Positions 1 to 5,403 of a stretch of 5,403 bases of DNA are shown here, piece after piece. The stretch comes from Ktedonobacterales bacterium (GTDB lineage: Bacteria; Chloroflexota; Ktedonobacteria; Ktedonobacterales; JADMIN01), in NCBI GenBank assembly GCA_025928125.1, contig JAICKD010000283.1, forward strand, positions 1 through 5,403, read 5' to 3'. How positions within the stretch are numbered: position 1 is the stretch's first letter; every line of letters begins with the position of its first letter. The position numbers were made by a program, and so were the translations under genes. The notes beneath the pieces are model-generated. The model was not told the origin of the DNA, did not search any database, and saw nothing but the letters and a program-made list of their open reading frames with translations.

Positions 1-1574
1 AGCGGCCCGGTCAGCTTCAGAATGTCCCGGATGATCTCTGGCGTAATCATGAAGACGCCATCGACCGCCTGGCCGCTCTCTTGCTGATACTTTTGCATGA
101 TCAGCTTGGCCGAGGTGGGAAGGTCAGGTGAGATGTTCGCGTCGCGCATGAGGAACGAATCTGGAAATGCGTTCATCCATGCATATTGCTGGGGAATCTG
201 CTGCGGAGGGCAGAGCTTTATTCCCTTGGGACAATCCAACCGAAGGGTGTCTAGCAGGTGAATGCCGCCGATGAGCTTCCCGTTTTGCACCGTGATGAGG
301 GCGTAGTTGCCCAGGAATCCACCCGTCGGGCGCATTTCGTCGCTATCCATGTCGAAGAAGAGGTAATGCGCCGGTTTGGTGATCCCCAGCAGGTCTGGCA
401 GCGCCGACATGATGCTGTTGGCATAGCCCAGATACGTCGGCAGCTTCGGCGCGACGCTATCCAGCTTCTGCAGAATCGAGACGACGCTGCCCAGGCCAAT
501 CGAGCGCAACTGGCTGTCATTCACATACTGGCGCTCAGTCAGCGCGCGCTGGGCGAGCACGCCAGCATAGGTAATATCCTGCTGGACGCGCGTCACATCG
601 TCCATCGTCAGGCCACCCGAAGCCGTGTTGCCTGGGATGGGGGTCGCCGTTGGCGTTGGCCCGACGGTTGCCGTGGCCGTCGGGGACGGTTTGGCGGTCG
701 CCGTGCCGCTGGCGCTGGCGGTGGCGGCGGGTGTCGCGCTGGCGCCGCCCACAGATGAGAGCACGCCCTTGAGATGGGGTACGAGAATGAGCGCCGCATC
801 TACGCCATAGCGCCCCGCCTGGACGAGATCGAGCGCCATCGTCAGCGTATGGTTGATGCTGGCTCCCGACGATGTTGAAGCCACTTGGGACGGCATTGCG
901 CTCTGCAAGCGATAGAGATCTTCGTTGAGCGTCACCAGCCGCGTCTGCATCTCAGTCAGGTGATCGGTATCGGTAACATTGCCGCCTTTGGCCAGCGCCT
1001 GCAAGGCATTGACCTGCGCCTTCGCGTCATAGGCGGCGTACGCCACATTCACCACCTGCAAGGTACTCTGCGTGCAGCAGAAGCCGACGATGACGCTCAT
1101 CAATGCCAGCACCAGGATCACTTTGACCGAGAAGTTACGGTCACGCAGTCGCCGCCGTCCTGCCTTGCCGCGACCACCCTTCCGTGAGGATGCTGGCCGA
1201 CCATAGCCATCGGCATCGTCGGCTCCCATGCCGCCAGGAGGGCCGCCATACCTATCCTGTGGAGGACCATCGTTGAATGGCTCAGCATTGTCCCAACTGC
1301 CCGCCATCGAGGCGTTTTCCCACTCGCGGTCGATGCGCTCACGGTCGGCGCGACGTTGCTGGCGCCCATATCCCGTGGCGCGCCCCACCAGCGGCATCCG
1401 CCCGGTGAATTCGCGCATGCGCTCGCCAAATGTGGCGCGGCGGCGGCCATTTCTATCTCTGGCGTCCCAGGAGGAGCGCGAACCGCGGCCAGCCCGATCA
1501 TCGGCCAGACGATTCTCGTTGGGCCGACTCGGTGTCAGTTGCCGTGTTCTCTGCGGTGCGCGCTTCTCAGCCAT
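1..1574 (-). CDS. DUF4012-family membrane-anchored protein, 3' end beyond window
   Basis: The frame stays open from the ATG at 1574 to the window edge, giving 524 whole residues, so the C-terminus is missing. Order of parts: residues 1-148 form a hydrophilic, Arg/Gly-rich, probably disordered cytoplasmic head; residues 139-147 are strongly basic (GRRRLRDRN); about 149-168 form one membrane span; a helical region follows to about 275; about 278-315 is a Pro/Thr/Ala linker; the DUF4012 core begins near 375 with the family hallmark MRPTGGFLGNYALI at 414-427. Basic residues before the span predict N-in, C-out topology. The start is secure: an in-frame TAA lies eight codons upstream and a purine-rich ribosome site precedes the ATG. 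DUF4012 proteins have no settled biochemical function. They are common in Actinobacteria and Chloroflexota and often lie near surface-polysaccharide genes, as here beside the divergent gmd-rmd pair. A role in envelope glycan assembly or attachment is inference only. Confidence 0.85.
   Translation of the reverse strand, partial: MAEKRAPQRTRQLTPSRPNENRLADDRAGRGSRSSWDARDRNGRRRATFGERMREFTGRMPLVGRATGYGRQQRRADRERIDREWENASMAGSWDNAEPFNDGPPQDRYGGPPGGMGADDADGYGRPASSRKGGRGKAGRRRLRDRNFSVKVILVLALMSVIVGFCCTQSTLQVVNVAYAAYDAKAQVNALQALAKGGNVTDTDHLTEMQTRLVTLNEDLYRLQSAMPSQVASTSSGASINHTLTMALDLVQAGRYGVDAALILVPHLKGVLSSVGGASATPAATASASGTATAKPSPTATATVGPTPTATPIPGNTASGGLTMDDVTRVQQDITYAGVLAQRALTERQYVNDSQLRSIGLGSVVSILQKLDSVAPKLPTYLGYANSIMSALPDLLGITKPAHYLFFDMDSDEMRPTGGFLGNYALITVQNGKLIGGIHLLDTLRLDCPKGIKLCPPQQIPQQYAWMNAFPDSFLMRDANISPDLPTSAKLIMQKYQQESGQAVDGVFMITPEIIRDILKLTGP
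630..743 (-). repeat. Low-complexity Pro/Thr/Ala linker coding segment
   Basis: This stretch encodes residues about 278-315 of the DUF4012 protein and is made of repeated TAT, PTAT and SAS-type units (for example PSPTATATVGPTPTATPIP). It lies outside the membrane by the predicted topology and separates the membrane-proximal helices from the DUF4012 core. Such linkers are typical flexible spacers and possible O-glycosylation regions in surface proteins; glycosylation is not shown here. The GC-rich repeats create long spurious open frames on the opposite strand. Confidence 0.7.
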
Positions 1575-1583
1575 TCGCGGGCG

Positions 1584-1595
1584 CCTTTCCCTTCC
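1584..1595 (-). promoter_or_regulatory. Ribosome binding site of the DUF4012 gene
   Basis: On the minus strand the sequence reads GGAAGGGAAAGG, ending nine bases before the ATG at 1574. It is purine-rich with two possible Shine-Dalgarno cores (GGAAGG, GGGAAAGG). With the in-frame TAA just upstream it fixes this ATG as the start. Confidence 0.6.
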
Positions 1596-1754
1596 AGCTT
1601 AGCTCACCTGATTTGAGTAGAGGGGCGGCAAATGCAACGTTCGCCGCGCAGCAGCATCCTCTGTAGCAAGCGTCCTCTAACAACCACCGATCTATGCCCG
1701 ACATATCGTACAACAGGCCCTTTACTGCTGAGAATGTGCGGGCATATCTGGCTA

Positions 1755-1771
1755 ATGTGACGATTTCACAT
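1755..1771. promoter_or_regulatory. Candidate operator palindrome ATGTGA-N5-TCACAT
   Basis: The sequence shows two perfect 6-base arms around CGATT. The half-site TGTGA/TCACA resembles CRP/FNR-family sites, but the spacer is five rather than the six bases of the E. coli CRP consensus, so binding by that family is only a possibility. It lies 181 bases upstream of the DUF4012 start and about 490 bases upstream of gmd, a position that fits a regulator of the leftward gene better. A single short palindrome can arise by chance. Confidence 0.3.
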
Positions 1772-1870
1772 GCCTCGGGTGTTTGTTGACTCCCGTACAT
1801 CTCCTATCCTGTATTCTGCCTTTACGCCTGCTCACGCCTCCTCGCAACCCTGATGTACGTTCTATGGCAC

Positions 1871-1902
1871 GATGGGGGCCACAGCGCCGCACGGCCCCGA
1901 TC
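1871..1902. promoter_or_regulatory. GC-rich stem-loop in the divergent region
   Basis: GGGGCC at 1875-1880 pairs with GGCCCC at 1893-1898. GAT at 1871-1873 pairs with ATC at 1900-1902 across a single G-G mismatch, giving nine pairs around a 12-base loop. No T-run follows on either strand, so it is not a standard intrinsic terminator. It could be an RNA structure in a long gmd leader, a block to read-through between the divergent genes, or an operator. The structure is seen directly; the role is unknown. Confidence 0.4.
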
Positions 1903-2012
1903 AAGCGTGACGTGTCCTCGTGTACTATGACGAACAACTCCGTGAAAGTGGGTAGCCAGGTTACGTGTCGCCCGTCTATCGCACAGCGCACTGGAACATT
2001 CGCATACTCACC

Positions 2013-2139
2013 ACCAATTGTACGATGATATGGCAGCACGAGTATCGCGACTGTGAGTTTGCGCAAGCCTGGCGTTGGGGTGTCGGACCTGTTGGTTCCG
2101 GTTGGTAGACGCGATGGCCCGCTTCAGAATACAATTGGT
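2013..2139. repeat. Spaced 10-base inverted repeat ACCAATTGTA / TACAATTGGT
   Basis: ACCAATTGTA at 2013-2022 is the exact reverse complement of TACAATTGGT at 2130-2139. An outer 8-base pair (GTACGTTC at 1855-1862 and GAACGTAC at 2154-2161) is also inverted. The arms are short and each contains a self-complementary core (CAATTG, GTAC), so chance is a real explanation. No transposase or target duplication is seen. Confidence 0.25.
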
Positions 2140-2243
2140 TCGTCCAGGGTGGGGAACGTACGGAGATACAACAAACGGCGAAACGTTGCTTGTCTGTCAA
2201 GCCGATGCGCGCCCGTGGATCGTCAACTTTATATGCAATGACT

Positions 2244-2249
2244 GAGGGA
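2244..2249 (+). promoter_or_regulatory. Ribosome binding site of gmd
   Basis: GAGGGA ends eight bases before the ATG at 2258, a good Shine-Dalgarno match and spacing. The start is also supported because the Rossmann glycine motif follows within the first 14 residues, as in other Gmd proteins. Confidence 0.65.
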
Positions 2250-2257
2250 ATCGAACC

Positions 2258-4273
2258 ATGCCGAACGCGCTGATCACTGGCATTACGGGTCAGGATGGAA
2301 GCTACCTGGCCGAGCTACTCCTGGAGAAGGGCTATCATGTATATGGCATGACCCGCCGCGCCAGCACATTCAATGATGTGCGCATCAAACACTTGCTGGA
2401 TAAGATTGAAATCATTGACGCCGATCTGGTTGACCAACTCTCACTCATCTCCGCGCTCAAGCGTTCTCGCGCCGACGAAGTCTATAACCTCGCGGCGATG
2501 TCGTTTGTTGGCACGTCATTCCAGCAACCCGTAGCAACCGGCGAGTACACCGCGATAAGCGTGGCGCGGATGCTCGAAGCGGTACGGACGGCTGACTGGC
2601 CCATCCGCTTCTATCAGGCGTCAAGCAGCGAAATGTTTGGCAAGGTTCAGGAGGTGCCTCAGAGCGAGCGGACCCCCTTCTATCCACGCAGCCCCTATGG
2701 CGTCGCCAAGCTCTACGGCCACTGGATTACGATTAACTTCCGCGAGAGCTACAACCTCTTTGCCAGCAGCGGTATCTTGTTTAACCATGAGTGTGTTACG
2801 GCGGAAACGCCCGTCATCATCCGACGCAACGGCTTGATCGACATCGTGCCTATCGAAGATGTCGTTCCTCACCGCACCGACCCACATACAGCCCCACGAT
2901 TCACGACGGAACCGCCGCCCGACGACGATCTGGAAGTGTGGGATGCGAGCGGGTGGACTAGAGTGACGTGCATGACGGCAACGTGGAACGGCTATGAGAA
3001 GAAGCCCAACAAGGTTGTCCACCGCATTGCCACGCGTGGGAGCCTGTTCCATGCGACCTCGGATCATGTGGTCTTCGCCTCAATGAACGGTGACATCGCT
3101 GAAAAACCAGCGGGCGAGATTGCTGTTGGAGATAACCTTACACTGATGCCTTTGCCTGAAGCGGCGAACGAGATTACCCTAACGGAGGATGAGGCGTGGC
3201 TCCTCGGTATTGTCGCAGCTGAGGGCTGGGTTGGCCGTGAGTCCGGTCATATCCATGTGACAAATCAGGACTTAGAACTCCTCGACCGGGTCGCCGCTTG
3301 TTGGCGTCGCGTGACTGGCGGAAGCTTTTCACGGAATGTCGCAAAAAGTGGTTTCGAGAACGGTGAAGAAGTTACTCAGCTTCGGTTACTCGGCGCTCCG
3401 GGCTATGTGCGGTATATCCAGGATTCATTGTACACACGATCTGGCGGCAAGCGCGTGCCACGACGCATCCTTAACGCTGAACGTGATAGTCAACTGGCAT
3501 TTCTGCGTGGGTACAATGAAGGTGATGGCCTGAAAAGTACGCCTTGCACCTACGAGTTCCAGAGTTTCAAGACGAAGTCGGCTGCTCTGGCGGCTGGTCT
3601 GTACTGGCTGGCCATCACCACGTTAGGTCAGCGGGCAATCATTTGCACTGAGGATCGTAACGACACGACCTATTATCAGATCAATCTGAACTCTCCAAAC
3701 GTACCTGGGAACAAAGGGCGCCACCTGCGCCGTCCTCTTGAAGAGGTCGTGAAGGCGCATCCTGTCGATTATCATGGCTGGCTCTTTGATCTTGCCACGA
3801 CAACTGGAACATTCCATGCTGGTATTGGTCAGGGCTGGATTCATAACTCCCCTCGGCGCGGCCTGGAGTTTGTCACGCGCAAGATTGCCCATGGGGTTGC
3901 GCGGATCAAGCTGGGGATGCAAGAGCATCTCACGCTGGGCAACCTGGACGCCCAGCGCGATTGGGGATTCGCGGGCGACTATGTTGAGGCGATGTGGCTG
4001 ATGCTCCAGCAAGACCAACCCGACGATTATGTCATTGCCACTGGACATACACACAGCGTACGTGATTTCGTCACCACAGCGTTCGCCTGCGTTGGGATCG
4101 ACGATTGGGAACGCTACGTCAAGATCGACCAGGCGCTTTTCCGGCCCGCCGAGGTAGACCGCCTGATAGGCGACGCATCGAAGGCACAGCGCGCGCTTGG
4201 ATGGAAGCCAAAGGTATCGTTTGAGGAACTGGTCGAGATGATGGTGCGAAGCGAACTGGAGTGCCTCTCCTAA
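2258..4273 (+). CDS. gmd: GDP-mannose 4,6-dehydratase precursor containing an intein
   Basis: The mature enzyme removes water from GDP-D-mannose to give GDP-4-dehydro-6-deoxy-D-mannose, using tightly bound NADP, in the cytoplasm. It is an extended short-chain dehydrogenase. The NADP motif GITGQDG is at residues 8-14. The catalytic set fits the E. coli enzyme's Thr132, Glu134, Tyr156 and Lys160 with a constant offset of nine: Ser123 (Ser for Thr) and Glu125 in ASSSEMFG, then Tyr147 and Lys151 in SPYGVAKLY. The C-terminal substrate region is also present (LGNLDAQRDWGFAGDYVEAM; FRPAEVDRLIGDASKA; LGWKPKVSF). Residues 179-530 are an intein; without it the protein has 319 residues, a reasonable Gmd length, and reads LFNHE-SPRRGLEFVTRKI with no residue lost or gained. 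It is the first gene of the pair with rmd, whose product takes the next step. Function is secure; splicing is inferred from sequence. Confidence 0.96.
   Translation: MPNALITGITGQDGSYLAELLLEKGYHVYGMTRRASTFNDVRIKHLLDKIEIIDADLVDQLSLISALKRSRADEVYNLAAMSFVGTSFQQPVATGEYTAISVARMLEAVRTADWPIRFYQASSSEMFGKVQEVPQSERTPFYPRSPYGVAKLYGHWITINFRESYNLFASSGILFNHECVTAETPVIIRRNGLIDIVPIEDVVPHRTDPHTAPRFTTEPPPDDDLEVWDASGWTRVTCMTATWNGYEKKPNKVVHRIATRGSLFHATSDHVVFASMNGDIAEKPAGEIAVGDNLTLMPLPEAANEITLTEDEAWLLGIVAAEGWVGRESGHIHVTNQDLELLDRVAACWRRVTGGSFSRNVAKSGFENGEEVTQLRLLGAPGYVRYIQDSLYTRSGGKRVPRRILNAERDSQLAFLRGYNEGDGLKSTPCTYEFQSFKTKSAALAAGLYWLAITTLGQRAIICTEDRNDTTYYQINLNSPNVPGNKGRHLRRPLEEVVKAHPVDYHGWLFDLATTTGTFHAGIGQGWIHNSPRRGLEFVTRKIAHGVARIKLGMQEHLTLGNLDAQRDWGFAGDYVEAMWLMLQQDQPDDYVIATGHTHSVRDFVTTAFACVGIDDWERYVKIDQALFRPAEVDRLIGDASKAQRALGWKPKVSFEELVEMMVRSELECLS
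2792..3847 (+). mobile_element. In-frame intein with LAGLIDADG endonuclease, inserted in gmd
   Basis: This is a 352-residue self-splicing element (precursor residues 179-530). Splicing residues are all present: Cys1 in block A (CVTAETPVII); Thr89-x-x-His92 in block B (SLFHATSDHVVF); the block F segment FDLATTTGTFHAGIG with His342; and C-terminal His351-Asn352 followed by extein Ser+1. This is the standard class 1 pattern, expected to proceed through a Cys1 thioester and attack by Ser+1. An endonuclease domain sits between blocks B and F, so it is a full-size rather than a mini-intein. Between blocks A and B there is a Pro/Asp-rich loop (about intein residues 29-46) that looks longer than usual. 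The insertion falls within the Gmd signature NHESPRRG, as expected for elements that home into highly conserved codons. In five 60-base lines I counted inside it GC was about 55%, against 58% and 72% in two downstream extein lines; this is too few to prove transfer. Confidence 0.95.
3182..3661 (+). other. LAGLIDADG homing endonuclease domain of the intein
   Basis: Two dodecapeptide-type motifs are visible: LLGIVAAEG at intein residues 137-145 (bases 3200-3226) and LRGYNEGDG at 238-246 (3503-3529). The last acidic residue of each, Glu144 and Asp245, is the position that binds the catalytic metal in this family, and both are kept. Between them lies a block D-like segment (KRVPRRIL, 220-227). 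Such domains cut the intein-free allele of the host gene so that repair copies the intein in. The open frame and intact motifs suggest the endonuclease is not decayed, though activity cannot be read from sequence. Domain edges are approximate. Confidence 0.85.
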
Positions 4274-4284
4274 CAGGTGAGATG

Positions 4285-4344
4285 ATGGCCTACGAGAACG
4301 CGCGAACAGCTACCGAGCAGAAGACGCGAGCGATGTCCGTATGA
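4285..4344 (+). CDS. Possible 19-residue leader ORF coupling gmd to rmd
   Basis: The frame encodes MAYENARTATEQKTRAMSV. It starts 11 bases after the gmd stop (TAA 4271-4273), and an in-frame ATG also occurs one codon earlier at 4282. AGGTGA at 4275-4280 matches the extended Shine-Dalgarno sequence and ends four bases before ATG 4285. The stop TGA (4342-4344) overlaps the rmd start as ATGA, a classic re-initiation arrangement. The peptide has no recognisable domain, so the act of translation rather than the product may matter. It could also be chance, as short frames are common; only the combination of good ribosome site and exact overlap supports it. Confidence 0.4.
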   Translation: MAYENARTATEQKTRAMSV

Positions 4345-5333
4345 CAGCCACACAGACAAACACCCCGGCGCGCATTCTGATCACCGGTTACACGGGGTTT
4401 GTGGGGCGTTATCTTGTGCGCGCCTGTGCGGAGCATTATCCGCAAGCCGAACTCTTCGGCCTCTCCGAACGCGCGCCAGAAGACCCTGCGAGCGCGGGCG
4501 ACTCCGGCGTATCTGCCATACATCATCTTCAGGTGAATATCAGTGATGCCAACGCGGTGAGTCATGCGCTGGATACAGTTCGCCCCGATATCGTGTTTCA
4601 CCTCGCCGCGCAGGCGTCTGTGGCCGCCTCGTGGTCTGATCCCGCGACGACGCTGCTTGTCAACGCCGGGGGAGCTGTCCATCTCCTCGAGGGGCTTCAT
4701 GCCGCGGATATGCATGACACGCGCGTGCTGCTGATCGGTTCCGGCGAGCAATACGGTGTGGTCCGCCCCGACGAGAATCCCATTGCAGAGAGCTACCCGA
4801 TGCGGCCAGTGAATCCGTACGCGGTCGCAAAGGCCGCCCAGGATCTCTTCGGCTACCAATACTTCGCCGCCTATGAGCTTCCTGTGATTCGAGTTCGCGC
4901 CTTCAATCACTTCGGTCCAGGGCAATCGCCTGCCTTTGTGATCGCAGGCTTCGCTGAGCAGATCGCGCGGATTGAGGCAGGAGCGGCGGAGCGAGTGTTG
5001 TATGTTGGCAATCTGAAGGCTAGCCGCGATTTTCTGTTTGTGGACGATGTTGTGCGCGCATACATTGCGCTTGCCGACTCCGGACGCCCTGGCGCAGCCT
5101 ACAACGTGGGGTCAGGAACACCACATTCCATCGAGTATGTCCTCACTACGCTGCTATCTCTCGCACGCGTGCCTATCGAGGCGCGTGTTGATCGAGAGCG
5201 CTTCCGCCCGATAGACGTTCCACTCGCCTACGCCGATACGACGCTCCTACGTGACCATACGGGGTGGGCGCCGCGGCACACCCTGGAGGACGGCCTGCGC
5301 GTCACGCTCGAGAGCTATCGCAAAGACAATTAA
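4341..5333 (+). CDS. rmd: GDP-4-dehydro-6-deoxy-D-mannose reductase
   Basis: This 330-residue cytoplasmic extended short-chain dehydrogenase reduces the Gmd product to GDP-D-rhamnose with NAD(P)H. The nucleotide motif GYTGFVG is at residues 16-22. The active site has Ser134 and Glu136 in GSGEQYG, and Tyr160 and Lys164 in NPYAVAK. SRDFLFVDDVVRAY at 228-241 and the C-terminal RFRPIDVP and TGWAPRHTLEDGL segments are typical of Rmd. It is unlikely to be GDP-L-fucose synthase: that enzyme has a catalytic Cys in GSSCIYP where this protein has Glu136, and I see no counterpart of its epimerase His (the region reads GPGQSP). The start is fixed: an in-frame TGA lies at 4278-4280 and no other start codon falls between it and ATG 4341. 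No clear Shine-Dalgarno sequence precedes it, so translation may depend on the upstream small frame. Co-transcription with gmd is likely (67-base gap, no terminator seen). Confidence 0.9.
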   Translation: MTATQTNTPARILITGYTGFVGRYLVRACAEHYPQAELFGLSERAPEDPASAGDSGVSAIHHLQVNISDANAVSHALDTVRPDIVFHLAAQASVAASWSDPATTLLVNAGGAVHLLEGLHAADMHDTRVLLIGSGEQYGVVRPDENPIAESYPMRPVNPYAVAKAAQDLFGYQYFAAYELPVIRVRAFNHFGPGQSPAFVIAGFAEQIARIEAGAAERVLYVGNLKASRDFLFVDDVVRAYIALADSGRPGAAYNVGSGTPHSIEYVLTTLLSLARVPIEARVDRERFRPIDVPLAYADTTLLRDHTGWAPRHTLEDGLRVTLESYRKDN

Positions 5334-5336
5334 AAG

Positions 5337-5403
5337 ATGACGACTGGGCAGTCCGCATATGGCTGTGGTACGCTCGCGCCCGACGGCTCTCCCGCTTCCC
5401 ATG
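5337..5403 (+). CDS. Possible start of a further gene, cut by the window end
   Basis: An ATG three bases after the rmd stop opens a frame (MTTGQSAYGCGTLAPDGSPA...) that remains open to the window edge. A second ATG at 5359, in another frame, is also open to the edge (MAVVRSRPTALPLPM). Neither has a good ribosome site; only AAAAG directly abuts the first. No family is recognisable in 22 residues. A third operon gene such as a glycosyltransferase would fit the context, but nothing here shows it. No terminator hairpin is seen after rmd, which leaves continuation of the operon possible. Confidence 0.2.
   Translation, partial: MTTGQSAYGCGTLAPDGSPASH

Larger units (their letters stand above)
1575..2257. 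other. Divergent intergenic region, no supported gene
   Basis: The 683 bases lie between the start of the DUF4012 gene (leftward) and the start of gmd (rightward), so both promoters should be here. Open frames of 60-100 codons occur on both strands, but they overlap one another, lack good ribosome sites and encode nothing recognisable, so none is called. The region is visibly less GC-rich than the genes. It contains a 6+6 palindrome (1755-1771), a strong GC hairpin (1871-1902), a small hairpin with a TGTT loop (CGGACC at 2084-2089 against GGTTCCG at 2094-2100, one bulge) and spaced inverted words (2013-2022 against 2130-2139; 1855-1862 against 2154-2161). I found no sigma-70 promoter with both boxes at good spacing and no tRNA. 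Confidence 0.7.

Noticed and set aside
258..758. 166-codon plus-strand open frame
   Set aside because: Antisense to the DUF4012 gene. Its composition (Arg/Gly/Ala runs) comes from the GC-rich linker codons and it resembles no protein.
1118..1501. 127-codon minus-strand open frame
   Set aside because: Out-of-frame reading of the DUF4012 coding sequence; the true frame continues through the membrane span and RPTGGF motif.
1786..1817. TTGACT followed by TATTCT as a plus-strand promoter
   Set aside because: The spacing is 20 bases and the -10 box matches only four of six positions; it is also about 440 bases upstream of gmd.
1752..2066. 104-codon minus-strand frame in the intergenic region, and similar overlapping frames from 1567 to 2241 on both strands
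   Set aside because: Mutually overlapping, no good ribosome sites, no recognisable domains and random-looking composition.
2090..2150. GGTTGGTAGA...GGTTCGTCC looks tRNA-like on the plus strand
   Set aside because: No anticodon stem or acceptor stem can be formed in the proper positions.
2230..2235. TATATG as a -10 box just upstream of gmd
   Set aside because: No -35-like sequence lies 16-18 bases upstream and the implied leader would start almost at the ribosome site; too weak to call.
2240..2260. On the minus strand GGTTCGATTCC resembles a tRNA T-loop
   Set aside because: The bases flanking the loop pair for only two positions and no acceptor, D or anticodon arm fits nearby.
2621..3067. 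148-codon minus-strand open frame across the gmd/intein boundary
   Set aside because: Antisense to a well-supported coding frame; no domain or ribosome site.
4290..4925. 211-codon minus-strand open frame
   Set aside because: Antisense to rmd, whose own frame has clear family motifs throughout; the shadow has none.
4341..5333. Annotation as GDP-L-fucose synthase
   Set aside because: The catalytic Cys position of that enzyme is Glu136 here and its epimerase His has no visible counterpart, so the simple reductase is favoured.

Overview
The window looks like a chromosomal, high-GC, envelope-polysaccharide locus from a free-living bacterium. The best guess is a member of the Chloroflexota, possibly Ktedonobacteria-like. 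This rests on the style of the DUF4012 protein (Arg-rich cytoplasmic head, one membrane span, Pro/Thr/Ala-rich extracellular linker) next to nucleotide-sugar genes. It is inference, because no rRNA or other phylogenetic marker is present.

Left part (1-1574, minus strand): the N-terminal 524 residues of a DUF4012-family membrane-anchored protein whose 3' end lies beyond the window. Middle (1575-2257): a 683-base divergent intergenic region with no convincing gene. It holds a strong GC-rich stem-loop, a short perfect palindrome and a few inverted-repeat words. Right part (2258-5333, plus strand): a two-gene nucleotide-sugar operon. First comes gmd (GDP-mannose 4,6-dehydratase), then rmd (GDP-4-dehydro-6-deoxy-D-mannose reductase). 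Together they convert GDP-D-mannose to GDP-D-rhamnose, the donor for D-rhamnose-containing cell-surface glycans. A possible third reading frame begins in the last 67 bases.

The outstanding feature is that gmd is interrupted in frame by a complete 352-residue intein (2792-3847). The intein starts with Cys, ends with His-Asn and is followed by Ser. Removing it restores the family signature NHE/SPRRG exactly and leaves a 319-residue Gmd. The intein carries a LAGLIDADG homing endonuclease with both motifs and both acidic residues kept, so it is probably a live homing element inside a sugar-metabolism enzyme. That is an unusual host, since most known inteins sit in DNA-replication and other nucleic-acid enzymes.

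A second oddity is a 19-codon open frame between gmd and rmd. It has its own Shine-Dalgarno-like sequence and its stop overlaps the rmd start as ATGA. The rmd start has no good ribosome binding site of its own, which suggests translational coupling through the small frame.
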